A stretch of DNA of 64,000 nucleotides from contig NZ_CP042582.1 in NCBI RefSeq assembly GCF_008728835.1, positions 4,757,001-4,821,000 of the forward strand, written 5' to 3'. The DNA comes from Hypericibacter adhaerens. Its GTDB lineage: Bacteria > Pseudomonadota > Alphaproteobacteria > Dongiales > Dongiaceae. Shown here one piece after another: positions 35,342-43,420 of this stretch. The notes below the pieces were generated by a model that searched no databases, had not been told where the DNA came from, and saw only the letters and a program-made list of their open reading frames with translations. The position numbers and the translations under genes were made by a program. Within the stretch, counting starts at the first letter, position 1, and every line of letters begins with the position of its first letter.

Positions 35342-38206
35342 ATGAAGCCGCCGCCTCGGCCCTCTATACTGCCCACCCATCCCGGATTCCCCCACGGCAT
35401 GACCGGATCGATCTCGAGCACGCTTCCGCCGCCCCATTCCGCTTTGCGCCTTCCCGATGCGCCGGCCCTGGTCGTGGGCCATGCGCAGGCCGCGATCGCG
35501 AGCCCCGAGGGCGAAGTGCGGCTGGTTGATCTGCCGAAGGCGGCGGCCTTGTTGCGCGAGCGGCCGGCGATCCTGGTCCATGCGCCCGTCACGCTGCGCC
35601 GGCTGGGGCTCGAGGCCTTGCCGGCCTTCGATCTGCTGGAGCTCTTCGCCTTCGTGCGGCCGGCGCGGTTCTGCCTGCCCACGCCGCGCGGCCTCGCCCG
35701 TGCGCTCGACCTGCCGGTGCCGGCCGATCTCGAATCCGAGGCGGGGCTGCTGTTCCGGATCGCGCTGGAACTGCTGGCCGAGCTGGAGGAGGCCTCGGGC
35801 CTGCGGCCGCCGCAGCTGCGCCGCCGCCGGTCCATCGCGGCCGCCATGGCGGCCGGCGGCTGGCGCTGGGGGCCGGCGGCGATGGAGGCGATCGAAGGCG
35901 TCTCGCCGGGGGGCGTGTCTTCGCCCGGCGATGTCGCGTCGATCCACCCGGCGAGTGCGCGCGCGCAGAGCGCGCTCGCGGTGTGGGAGGATCTGCCGGA
36001 ATGGTCCGAGCATGCGCCCGAGCCGCCGCCGGGCCATCTGCCGGTCGAGCCCAACGAGGCGCGCCAGCGGCTGGCGCAGCTCCTGGGCGAGGGCGCCGAG
36101 GCGCGGCCGCAGCAGGCCGACTATGCGTCGGCCGTCACGGCCGCCTTCGCCCCGCGCGAGCGCCAGGGCGAGCCGCGCTTCGTGCTGGCGGAGGCCGGCA
36201 CCGGCGTGGGCAAAACGCTGGGCTATATCGCGCCCGCGAGCCTCTGGGCCGAGAAGAACGACGGCACGGTCTGGATCAGCACCTATACCCGCAATCTGCA
36301 GCACCAGATCGACGGCGAGCTCGACCGGCTCTATCCCGACCCGGCCGAGAAGGCGCTCAAGGTGGTGGTGCGCAAGGGGCGCGAGAACTATCTCTGCCTG
36401 CTCAATCTGGAAGAAGCGGTGCGCGGCCTGCCCACCCGGCCGCAGGATATCGTGTCGCTGGGGCTGATGGCGCGCTTCGCCGAGGCCACGCGCGACGGCG
36501 ACCTGGTGGGCGGCGATTTCCCGGGCTGGCTTTCCGATCTGATCGGCCGCGGGCGGTCGCTCGGCCTCGCCGACCGGCGCGGCGAATGCGTCTATTCCGC
36601 CTGCCCGCATTATCACCGCTGCTATATCGAGCGCTCGATCCGCCGCGCGCGCCGCGCCGACATCGTGATCGCCAACCATGCGCTGGTGATGATCCAGGCA
36701 GCGATCGGACCCGAGGAGCGCTCGCTCCCGCTGCGCTATGTGTTCGACGAGGGCCATCATCTGTTCGATGCTGCGGACGGCACCTTCGCCAGCCATCTGA
36801 GCGGCTTCGAGACGGCGGAGCTGCGGCGCTGGATCTTGGGCGCGGAAGGCCGCGGACGCAGCCGCGCGCGGGGGCTGAAGCGGCGCATCGAGGACCTGGT
36901 CGCGGGCGACAACGAGGCGCTGGAGGCGCTGGAGGCCGCCCTCGAGGCCGCCTCGAGCCTGCCCGGCGAAGGCTGGCACCAGCGCCTGGCCGAGAAGCCG
37001 CGGGGTGCCACCGAGGCCTTCCTCGCCAAGGTCCGCCAGCAGGTCTATGCGCGCGATCCCGACGCCACCAACCCCTACAGCCTCGAGACCGACGTGCTGC
37101 CGATGGTGGAGGGCCTGCAGGAAGCGGGCGCCACGCTGGCCCGCGCGCTGGGCACGCTCGAATTGCCGCTGAAGACGCTGATGGCGCGGCTGGCGGCGAG
37201 GCTCGACGAGGAGGCCGAGGGGCTCGACACGGCGACGCGGCTCAGGATCGAGGCCATGATCCGCGCGCTCAAGCGGCGCGGCACGATGGAGACCGCGGGC
37301 TGGCGCCAGATGCTGGAGGGGCTGGGCAGCCCCTGCCCGCCCGAGTTCGTCGAATGGTTCGGGGTCGAGCGCATCGACGGGCGCGACCTCGATGTCGGCA
37401 TGTATCGCCACTGGCTCGACCCGATGGTGCCGTTCGCGCAGGCCGTGGCCGAGCCGGCGCAGGGGCTGCTCGTCACCTCGGCGACGCTGACCGACGGCAG
37501 CGGCGATATCGAGGCCGACTGGCGCGCGGCCGAGGCGCGCTCGGGCGCGGTGCATCTGCCGATGCCCGCGATCCGCGCGCGCGTGCCCTCGCCCTTCGAC
37601 TATGCCAACCAGACGCGGCTCTTCGTCGTGACCGACGTGCGCAAGGACGATCTGGGGCTGGTGGCCTCGGCCTATCGCGAGCTGATCCTGGCCGCGGGCG
37701 GCGGCGCGCTCGGGCTCTTCACCGCGATCCAGCGCCTGCGCGAGGTCTATCGCCGCCTGGCGCCGGCGCTCGAGCGCCAGGGGCTGCAGCTCCTGGCGCA
37801 GCATGTCGACCCGCTCGACACGGCGACGCTGGTCGACATCTTCCGCGCCGAGGAGAACGCGTCGCTGCTGGGCACCGACGCCGTGCGCGACGGCGTCGAC
37901 GTGCCCGGCCGCTCGCTGCGGCTGGTGGTGTTCGACCGCGTGCCCTGGGCCCGGCCCGACATCCTCCACCGCGCGCGACGCAAGGCGATGGGCGGGAAGG
38001 ACTATGACGACCGGCTGGTGCGGCTGCGGCTCAAGCAGGCCTTCGGACGGCTCATCCGAAGGGCCGACGATCACGGGGTGTTCGTGCTGCTCGATCCGAT
38101 GATGCCGTCACGGCTCAAAGGCGCGTTTCCCGAGGGCGTGGAGCTGAAGCGGGTGGGGCTGGCGGAGGCGGTGGCAGAGACACGGGGGTTTTTGAGTCTC
38201 AGATGA
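35342..38206 (+). CDS. ATP-dependent DNA helicase, DinG/XPD (Rad3) family
   Basis: A 954-residue superfamily 2 helicase. Walker A is AGTGVGKT (about 285-292), the DEAH-box reads DEGHH (about 465), and four cysteines for a [4Fe-4S] cluster lie at YLCLLN and in CVYSACPHYHRC, as in XPD/DinG. The C-terminal helicase domain ends with DRLVRLRLKQAFGRLIRR. An N-terminal region of 200 residues precedes the motor. The start may be the ATG at 35399 (MTGSISS) instead. The last ~200 bp are repeated at 43107-43332, on the other side of the defence island, which marks this gene's 3' end as the insertion point. Confidence 0.92.
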   Translation: MKPPPRPSILPTHPGFPHGMTGSISSTLPPPHSALRLPDAPALVVGHAQAAIASPEGEVRLVDLPKAAALLRERPAILVHAPVTLRRLGLEALPAFDLLELFAFVRPARFCLPTPRGLARALDLPVPADLESEAGLLFRIALELLAELEEASGLRPPQLRRRRSIAAAMAAGGWRWGPAAMEAIEGVSPGGVSSPGDVASIHPASARAQSALAVWEDLPEWSEHAPEPPPGHLPVEPNEARQRLAQLLGEGAEARPQQADYASAVTAAFAPRERQGEPRFVLAEAGTGVGKTLGYIAPASLWAEKNDGTVWISTYTRNLQHQIDGELDRLYPDPAEKALKVVVRKGRENYLCLLNLEEAVRGLPTRPQDIVSLGLMARFAEATRDGDLVGGDFPGWLSDLIGRGRSLGLADRRGECVYSACPHYHRCYIERSIRRARRADIVIANHALVMIQAAIGPEERSLPLRYVFDEGHHLFDAADGTFASHLSGFETAELRRWILGAEGRGRSRARGLKRRIEDLVAGDNEALEALEAALEAASSLPGEGWHQRLAEKPRGATEAFLAKVRQQVYARDPDATNPYSLETDVLPMVEGLQEAGATLARALGTLELPLKTLMARLAARLDEEAEGLDTATRLRIEAMIRALKRRGTMETAGWRQMLEGLGSPCPPEFVEWFGVERIDGRDLDVGMYRHWLDPMVPFAQAVAEPAQGLLVTSATLTDGSGDIEADWRAAEARSGAVHLPMPAIRARVPSPFDYANQTRLFVVTDVRKDDLGLVASAYRELILAAGGGALGLFTAIQRLREVYRRLAPALERQGLQLLAQHVDPLDTATLVDIFRAEENASLLGTDAVRDGVDVPGRSLRLVVFDRVPWARPDILHRARRKAMGGKDYDDRLVRLRLKQAFGRLIRRADDHGVFVLLDPMMPSRLKGAFPEGVELKRVGLAEAVAETRGFLSLR
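37975..38200 (+). repeat. left direct repeat: 3' end of helicase gene
   Basis: This segment, from cgacgcaaggcg to the stop region, matches 43107-43332 in the same orientation. The shared stretch includes aaggactatgacgacc, atccgatgatgccgtc and cggctcaaaggcgcgtt. The encoded peptides agree at 49 of 58 residues by my count. It is the intact copy. Confidence 0.88.
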
Positions 38207-38291
38207 ACCGCGTTAATTTACAGCGCACGCAACTATATGAAACTTATCCCGTATCCACCATTCAAGATCAAACTAGTTGCGTCCAGGTCAG

Positions 38292-40064
38292 TCAGCATAC
38301 ACCAACACCGCTCGCCTTCTTCAAGAAGCGAGAGGGACCGTTACGACTGTTTGAGCTATCAGTGATGTAAAGCAGATACTCTTTGGCGCGCGTAACTCCA
38401 ACGTAAAATAGCCGTTTTGCTTCGTCTATTTCACCTGCACTTGTCGCACGATAATGCGGAATACGGCCTTCGTTTAGGTCCATAATTGCTACGGCGCGAA
38501 ACTCTCGTCCCTTGGCGTTGTGAAGAGATGACAACTTCAGTGCCGAGCCAGGACTGGCGTAGATCCCAAGATCTTCAATCGCCAAGTTCGCAAGATCCAC
38601 ATCGTTGTTACGCATATCGGCTTTCATCTCTTCAACTGCCATCATGAACAAGTCGCGCTCGGCGGGCGCCAAGTAGCCTGCCTCAATTAGTATTTTAGAG
38701 AATTCGCGCGCGGCTGATTCCAGCCAAAGTACGGCCCCTTCGTGCTTCTCATAAAGGGACTGGGCGCACCCCAGCAGCCGAAAAACAACCGCTCTACCGG
38801 CGTAGGAATAAACTTCAAAATGAACGCGTCCGGTCGCGCTAAGGATGGTATGGAAAAGACTGCGCTCAATGGCGCCCAGCGATTGGGGATTAAGCTCCAT
38901 CATGTATCCGCAGACCTGTTCGGCGAGTGGCGCAAAGACTCGGTTTCGACGGTATGGGCGAGCACCCGGCCCAACAATTGACACGCCATATTCTCGGAGA
39001 CGTCGGCCCAGCGGGAACAGGGAATACCATGTTGGCGCGAGGATTGCCGCATCGCCAATAGGAATGCTGCGCCCTTCGAGTGCAGGAAGAAAGAAATCGA
39101 TGATCACGTTAAAGGCCGACGCGCTACTTTTCCATACCGGCTGGATTGTAACATTACGTGTTGGCCCCACCGCGGTCATCGGCGGTGTACGTGGGTAGAG
39201 TAGGTTGGCGTGCGCGACGATGGGTTTGCTACAACGAAAATTGCCTGTCAGCTGTTTATCAGAACGCGCGTGAATCCGCTTAGCGAATACATCTGCTAGA
39301 TCAGGCCGAGCGCCAGCGAAACCAAAGACAGATTGGTAGGGGTCGCCGACAAGCAGGAAGCGCGTCTGTCCCGCCTGCGCGACAAGAGTCAGAATCTCAA
39401 CCTGGATATCTGTAGTGTCTTGAAATTCATCAACCAGAATCCAGGCGAACTTAGCGGAAATGTAACTGAGAATTTCTGTGCGTCTCTGCAGTAGCAGGTA
39501 GGAGTAATACAGTATGTTAGCGAAATCGACTAAGCCTGCCTCGCGCACCCGTTTCCAATACTCTCGTGCCATTTCGGGGGTCAACGCGCCCCGCGTGAGT
39601 GCCGGGCCCACCGCGCTACCGTCTATTCCAACCCGTAACTGCGAGAACTCGTCAAAGTCTTGAAAGTTCAAACGATCTCGCCCGAACTGAGCACATGTTG
39701 CTTTGACGAGTTCTTCAAAGTCGGCGCTATCTGGTGTTAGCACCCGAAAACCATCCTTATATCCCCGAATGAGGTGGCAGAAGGGCCGGAAGATGTGGTG
39801 CAAACAAAAAGAGTGAATAGTGCATATGTCATAGTGCGCATCGTCACCCGGCTGGATATGGTGCAGAAGTCGGGCTTCGATTTCGTGGACAGCAGCATTC
39901 GTGTAGGTAATGCATGCAACAGCGCGCGGGGTGTCGCGCACGTCCTCCACCACGCGCGACAGTTTGGAGACAATGACGCGCGTCTTGCCGCTACCCGGAC
40001 ACGCGGTCAGCATAAGATTCTCGTCGCAACGAGAAGCGTCTAGTTGTTCGGCGGTAAGCTTCAT
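38292..40064 (-). CDS. gajB: UvrD/Rep-like helicase, GajB of a Gabija-type system
   Basis: A 590-residue superfamily 1A helicase. Visible motifs: Q-motif and Walker A (ACPGSGKT, about 22-29), motif Ia ITYTNAA, Walker B VDEFQD (about 210), motif III GDPYQSVFGFAGA, motif IV-like NFRCS, motif V LSSLHNAKGREFRAV and motif VI RLFYVGVTRAKEYL. It overlaps the OLD-family gene upstream by 4 nt, the tight pairing seen in Gabija (GajA-GajB) and in class 2 OLD/helicase operons. In Gabija the complex cuts phage DNA when nucleotides are depleted. Assignment is from pairing plus motifs. Confidence 0.87.
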   Translation of the reverse strand: MKLTAEQLDASRCDENLMLTACPGSGKTRVIVSKLSRVVEDVRDTPRAVACITYTNAAVHEIEARLLHHIQPGDDAHYDICTIHSFCLHHIFRPFCHLIRGYKDGFRVLTPDSADFEELVKATCAQFGRDRLNFQDFDEFSQLRVGIDGSAVGPALTRGALTPEMAREYWKRVREAGLVDFANILYYSYLLLQRRTEILSYISAKFAWILVDEFQDTTDIQVEILTLVAQAGQTRFLLVGDPYQSVFGFAGARPDLADVFAKRIHARSDKQLTGNFRCSKPIVAHANLLYPRTPPMTAVGPTRNVTIQPVWKSSASAFNVIIDFFLPALEGRSIPIGDAAILAPTWYSLFPLGRRLREYGVSIVGPGARPYRRNRVFAPLAEQVCGYMMELNPQSLGAIERSLFHTILSATGRVHFEVYSYAGRAVVFRLLGCAQSLYEKHEGAVLWLESAAREFSKILIEAGYLAPAERDLFMMAVEEMKADMRNNDVDLANLAIEDLGIYASPGSALKLSSLHNAKGREFRAVAIMDLNEGRIPHYRATSAGEIDEAKRLFYVGVTRAKEYLLYITDSSNSRNGPSRFLKKASGVGVC

Positions 40065-41878
40065 TCCTCAGTTAGCCAGTCAATCGCGTCAGATAAGTAC
40101 TGCGGAATAGATGTTGCCTGCTCAACGTGTCGCGCCGCAAGTTGTGCAAAGCGCGCCTTCCCGAACCGCTTGGCTGTATTTAACACTGCGTCACGAAGCG
40201 GATTGAGAATCTTCAACTCATTCTTCTCGTCTTTACCTTCGGCTTCGAGTTTTCCTAAGGCATCTCGAAGACGCTTCGCAACCAGGGGAGCGCCAACATC
40301 GTCCGCAGCGCGGGCAAACATTTCGAGCGTTCCCTTAAACAACAAGGCGCGCTCGAATGTTGTCTTGCACGCAAAGACGCGCACGTAGTCATTTTGCAAT
40401 ACTTTCAAGTTTGGTGGTGGTGGCAGATCATCTTCTGCTTCGGCGTCACTGTGAGCATCGCTGGGCCTGAGATCCCCATCAGTGACGATCGCGCACTTTT
40501 TCGGAAGGGCACCTTTGGAGAAGAGCTTCGAATACGTGTCAAAGTGCACTCCGTAGATAGGGATGACAGAAATACCCAAGCGATCTAAGTCGACACCCTC
40601 TACCTTCTTTATGATTGCGGGAATGAGGAACAACTCAGCGGGACCTTCAACGAGCATGACCTTCCTAGCAAACAGAAGATTAGAACGTGTGGCGTCAAGG
40701 TAGCGCTCCAAATCTGCGACTTCGTTAGCCGCGAGACCGGCATCCACGACTGGCATGGATGAAGCGATGGCTGGTGAACCCACATGCGAGAGCACGACGT
40801 AGGATTTGAGCGGCGCGTTTGCCGTAATGTGTGTGCTATGCGTCGTCAGTACGGATTGGAAAGGCAGGGCGCTCAGTGCCTTGAACAGCGTGATTTGTAA
40901 TTGCGGATGTAGGTGGGCTTCTGGTTCCTCGAAAAGAATAATTTGCCCCGCTGATTTCTGCTGAGCTAGTCGCTTGTGGAAGTACTCAATCAGAATGGAG
41001 ACATAGAGAATATTGTTGAGTCCAAGACCATTTGACGAAGGGTCAAAATTCTGCATGGCCACGTTTGACAGGAGAATACGCAGCGCGCGGACCACCGCTT
41101 GAAACGACGGCTCTGCCAACCCCAACGCCACATCCATGCTGAACGCCGGCCCTGCTACCGTTTTGAACGATTTGTCAATAGCCTTTGCAATTTTACCTAT
41201 GGTATCTGCCCCGGCAATCTCAGCATTTGCTGTACGAAGTGCTTCCAACAGCGCCTCCTGCTCGGCTGGCGCAATCTCCATTGCATCGATCAGACGGGCC
41301 AACGGCGAAGAGCGATATTGGCGTAAGTCGCTTTCGACATCACGGAGCGCTGGGAGGAATACAACTAGAAACGATTGAAGGTCCGAAAATCGAATGGACT
41401 GTCCAAAATCTTGATCCCAAGTCACGTCGGCGAGGTCATGGGAAGGATCGCCGCCTCCTGTGATCTCCCAATGATAGTCGTCGCGAGTGAGTTCGCCGGG
41501 CTCTATCTCACCGGTTTCTAAATCCTCGCGCACTTTTAGTTTCGGGCGATACCGATATGCAAGACGCGCCAACTTCGGCTTACTCTGCCAAGCACCAACG
41601 AGTGCTTCTTCGTTCGTCTTACCGGCAAAACCTGTGATCTCGAGGCCAATCAAAACCTGAGTCGGATGCGAGATGTCTACGCCCGAATGGACGTCATTGG
41701 GTGCAAGCGATCGGAACGCAGAAGACAACCCGGCATCAATACAAAGTCGTATTGCGTGCAGAAAGTTGGATTTGCCAGTGTTATTCTCGCCGACAATGCA
41801 AGTTGTCCCAGCAGCTAGCTGAACATCCAAATGCTCGAATGAGCGAAAATTCCTAATGACAACACGAGCTATCTGCAC
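40061..41878 (-). CDS. gajA: OLD-family ATPase/TOPRIM nuclease, GajA of a Gabija-type system
   Basis: A 605-residue protein with an ABC-type ATPase head (Walker A GENNTGKSN at about 31-39; Walker B and D-loop region ILFEEPEAHLHPQ at about 313-325; switch TTHS) and a C-terminal TOPRIM nuclease (LVEGPAELFLIPAI at about 410-423; VTDGDLRPSD at about 465). This order and length match GajA (about 580 residues). It precedes gajB with an ATGA overlap. A palindrome TGCAGGG-AAAT-CCCTGCA lies 36 bp upstream of the start. The acidic residues of the TOPRIM site appear intact. Confidence 0.88.
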   Translation of the reverse strand: MQIARVVIRNFRSFEHLDVQLAAGTTCIVGENNTGKSNFLHAIRLCIDAGLSSAFRSLAPNDVHSGVDISHPTQVLIGLEITGFAGKTNEEALVGAWQSKPKLARLAYRYRPKLKVREDLETGEIEPGELTRDDYHWEITGGGDPSHDLADVTWDQDFGQSIRFSDLQSFLVVFLPALRDVESDLRQYRSSPLARLIDAMEIAPAEQEALLEALRTANAEIAGADTIGKIAKAIDKSFKTVAGPAFSMDVALGLAEPSFQAVVRALRILLSNVAMQNFDPSSNGLGLNNILYVSILIEYFHKRLAQQKSAGQIILFEEPEAHLHPQLQITLFKALSALPFQSVLTTHSTHITANAPLKSYVVLSHVGSPAIASSMPVVDAGLAANEVADLERYLDATRSNLLFARKVMLVEGPAELFLIPAIIKKVEGVDLDRLGISVIPIYGVHFDTYSKLFSKGALPKKCAIVTDGDLRPSDAHSDAEAEDDLPPPPNLKVLQNDYVRVFACKTTFERALLFKGTLEMFARAADDVGAPLVAKRLRDALGKLEAEGKDEKNELKILNPLRDAVLNTAKRFGKARFAQLAARHVEQATSIPQYLSDAIDWLTEE

Positions 41879-41913
41879 AGCAACCCCTCAATCGCCCTAT
41901 CTTCCGTCGTACG

Positions 41914-41931
41914 TGCAGGGAAATCCCTGCA
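41914..41931. promoter_or_regulatory. perfect palindrome upstream of gajA
   Basis: TGCAGGG-AAAT-CCCTGCA, a 7-bp perfect arm pair with a 4-nt spacer, centred about 45 bp before the gajA start. It is a candidate operator or leader hairpin for the defence operon; no T-tract follows. The region 41879-42080 holds no credible gene. Confidence 0.45.
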
Positions 41932-42080
41932 GAAAATTGAAATTGAGGAAGCACTCTCCAACGACGCAACGCACAAACGAAGAGGCACGACAAATCGAGT
42001 AGGCCCCCATAATCAGCACGAGAGGTTGTTCGAACTGTCAATTCATTTTCTTAATTTTTGAGTGTTTCGGCAATGGATCA

Positions 42081-42770
42081 CTATGGAGGAGGCACGTTGG
42101 GCCAACGTTGCACAATTTCGTGGCATGCTTCCTCAATGTGCTGCCTCCTTCGCTTATAACTTTTGGGCGGCTCAAACATTGTAGCCGTCGGAACATCAAC
42201 GGCATGGCACAGCCGAAGGTCTGGCTTGCCCATTTTCGATAGATGACATTCACAATGCCAATGGATGAGAACCGACAGGTACTCCGCTGAAGCAGCGTTA
42301 AGGGGGTGAGTTTTGGGAAAGCTGAATTTAATACCTCCGACCACTTTAGTGCCCTTCTGCGTGGTTCCCTGCAATACGACCTGAGGCAGAACACTTACAT
42401 CTACACCATTGATCGGAATCGGCATGCTCTGCTGCATTGCCCCAAGTGACTTTTTAAATTTTTCGAAGCTGAGTTGGTTTGAAAGGAGCTTGAAGGACTT
42501 GAGAGCTGCGATGCATAGATCTCTGTTCTGAATCTTGAACTCAGTGTCTGGATTCTCTGCAGCGAGTCTCGCTATGTGTTCATCAATAATCTTGAGATCA
42601 GATTGCCCCTGAGCAACGAACAGCGCGACTGGGCGCTCTGCTTTCCTCCAGCGAACCATTGCGACTTCTTGAGGATACTTTTGCTCCTGAATGATTGATC
42701 GCTTGCGCGCGAACGACGCAGACATATACTCCGCAAGCTTAGTCGCAGTAATACGAGGATCGGTGCGCAT
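42081..42770 (-). CDS. unknown island protein, helical N-terminal domain
   Basis: A 229-residue soluble protein that I do not recognise with certainty. Its N-terminus (ITATKLAEYMSASFARKRS, then IIQEQKYPQEVAMVRWRKAE) resembles a domain of unknown function often seen beside defence genes; this is from memory and not proven. The C-terminal half includes HWHCECHLSKMG, a possible metal-binding cluster. The ATG at 42770 has the strong ribosome site AGGGGGAG 5 nt upstream, preferred over a methionine at 42803. Its start codon overlaps the start codon of the plus-strand neighbour. Confidence 0.65.
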   Translation of the reverse strand: MRTDPRITATKLAEYMSASFARKRSIIQEQKYPQEVAMVRWRKAERPVALFVAQGQSDLKIIDEHIARLAAENPDTEFKIQNRDLCIAALKSFKLLSNQLSFEKFKKSLGAMQQSMPIPINGVDVSVLPQVVLQGTTQKGTKVVGGIKFSFPKTHPLNAASAEYLSVLIHWHCECHLSKMGKPDLRLCHAVDVPTATMFEPPKSYKRRRQHIEEACHEIVQRWPNVPPP

Positions 42771-42783
42771 GGCTACTCCCCCT
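42755..42783. promoter_or_regulatory. overlapping divergent start codons with back-to-back ribosome sites
   Basis: CATG at 42768-42771 gives ATG on both strands. The plus-strand site GAGG is at 42755-42758; the minus-strand site AGGGGGAG covers 42776-42783 within codons 3-5 of the plus-strand gene. Each ribosome site is therefore inside the opposite reading frame. Confidence 0.6.
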
Positions 42784-43074
42784 AAAGTCGTAGACAGTGA
42801 CAATGAACGCTACTTTAGCGGGAAAGCATCTGACGGAACACTGGTTTACGTTGGCCCCGTAACGCAAGAACAGCTGCGCGATGCTAAAGTATCCGGTAAG
42901 TCCACCGGCTATTATCTTTGCGAATTCGATGCGGAGGATCCTTCATCTAGCCTCAACATATTGGCATCGTTCGTATCGCCGGAGGCCGCTTACCGGTTTG
43001 CCGAAGTGCTGGGGTTGTTTGATATGGATCGCCCCATATCGGCCTTTGAAGAAGCATTGAACCTTAGCGACTAG
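42769..43074 (+). CDS. unknown acidic 101-residue island protein
   Basis: A 101-residue acidic protein without recognised domain, predicted mixed alpha/beta (LVYVGPVTQEQL, YYLCEFDAED, SPEAAYRFAEVLGLFD). A GAGG ribosome site lies 10 nt upstream of the ATG. Its start codon and that of the minus-strand neighbour overlap in the same CATG, so both mRNAs must begin inside the other gene. Size and acidity could suit an antitoxin or a regulatory partner, but there is no direct evidence. Confidence 0.6.
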   Translation: MATPPKVVDSDNERYFSGKASDGTLVYVGPVTQEQLRDAKVSGKSTGYYLCEFDAEDPSSSLNILASFVSPEAAYRFAEVLGLFDMDRPISAFEEALNLSD

Positions 43075-43106
43075 CCATAGGCCCGGCCCTACATCCCTCC
43101 AACGCA

Positions 43107-43332
43107 CCCGGCGCAAGGCGCATGGCCAGACGGGGCAAGGACTATGACGACCGACTTGTGCAGCTCTGGCTCAAACAGGCCTTCGGGCGGCTGATCAGCC
43201 GCGCCGACGATCACGGCATGTTCGTGCTGCTTAATCCGATGATGCCGTCGCGGCTCAAAGGCGCGTTCCCGGCGGGCGTCGAACTCAAGCGCATGGGACC
43301 GGCGGGGTAGAGACGAAGGCGTTTCTCGCCGG
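43107..43332 (+). pseudogene. right direct repeat: truncated second copy of helicase 3' end
   Basis: A remnant of the helicase C-terminus starting at ggcgcaaggcg and reading KDYDDRLVQLWLKQAFGRL, then RADDHGMFVLLNPMMPSRL and GAFPAGVELKRMG before an early stop at 43308-43310. Homology to the left copy continues past this stop (tagagacgaaggcgtttct against cagagacacgggggttttt), so a deletion near the end has shifted the frame. The motor part is absent, so it cannot make a working protein. It is likely the displaced original end of the gene or of an ortholog. Confidence 0.85.
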
Positions 43333-43420
43333 GGCGTGAACTCATCCGCACGATCCTGGAACGGCGTGCCGGATGGCTTGGGATATGAACGATCGCCCGC
43401 CGCAAGCGGCGGCATTTCCG

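Larger units (their letters stand above)
38207..43106. mobile_element. defence island between direct repeats
   Basis: About 4.9 kb with visibly lower GC and different codon use than the flanks. It carries a Gabija-type pair and two unknown genes. Both ends abut copies of the helicase 3' terminus. No integrase, transposase, tRNA or terminal inverted repeat is visible, so the route of entry is not shown; homologous recombination or a lost recombinase are both possible. Confidence 0.75.

Noticed and set aside
35240-38074. A 944-codon minus-strand frame antisense to the helicase gene
   Set aside because: The helicase motifs are complete on the plus strand; the antisense frame is Arg/Gln/Pro-rich with no recognisable domain.
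38207-43106. tRNA gene or integrase at the island ends
   Set aside because: No tRNA-like cloverleaf or recombinase frame is visible. The flanking homology is to the helicase gene, not to a tRNA.
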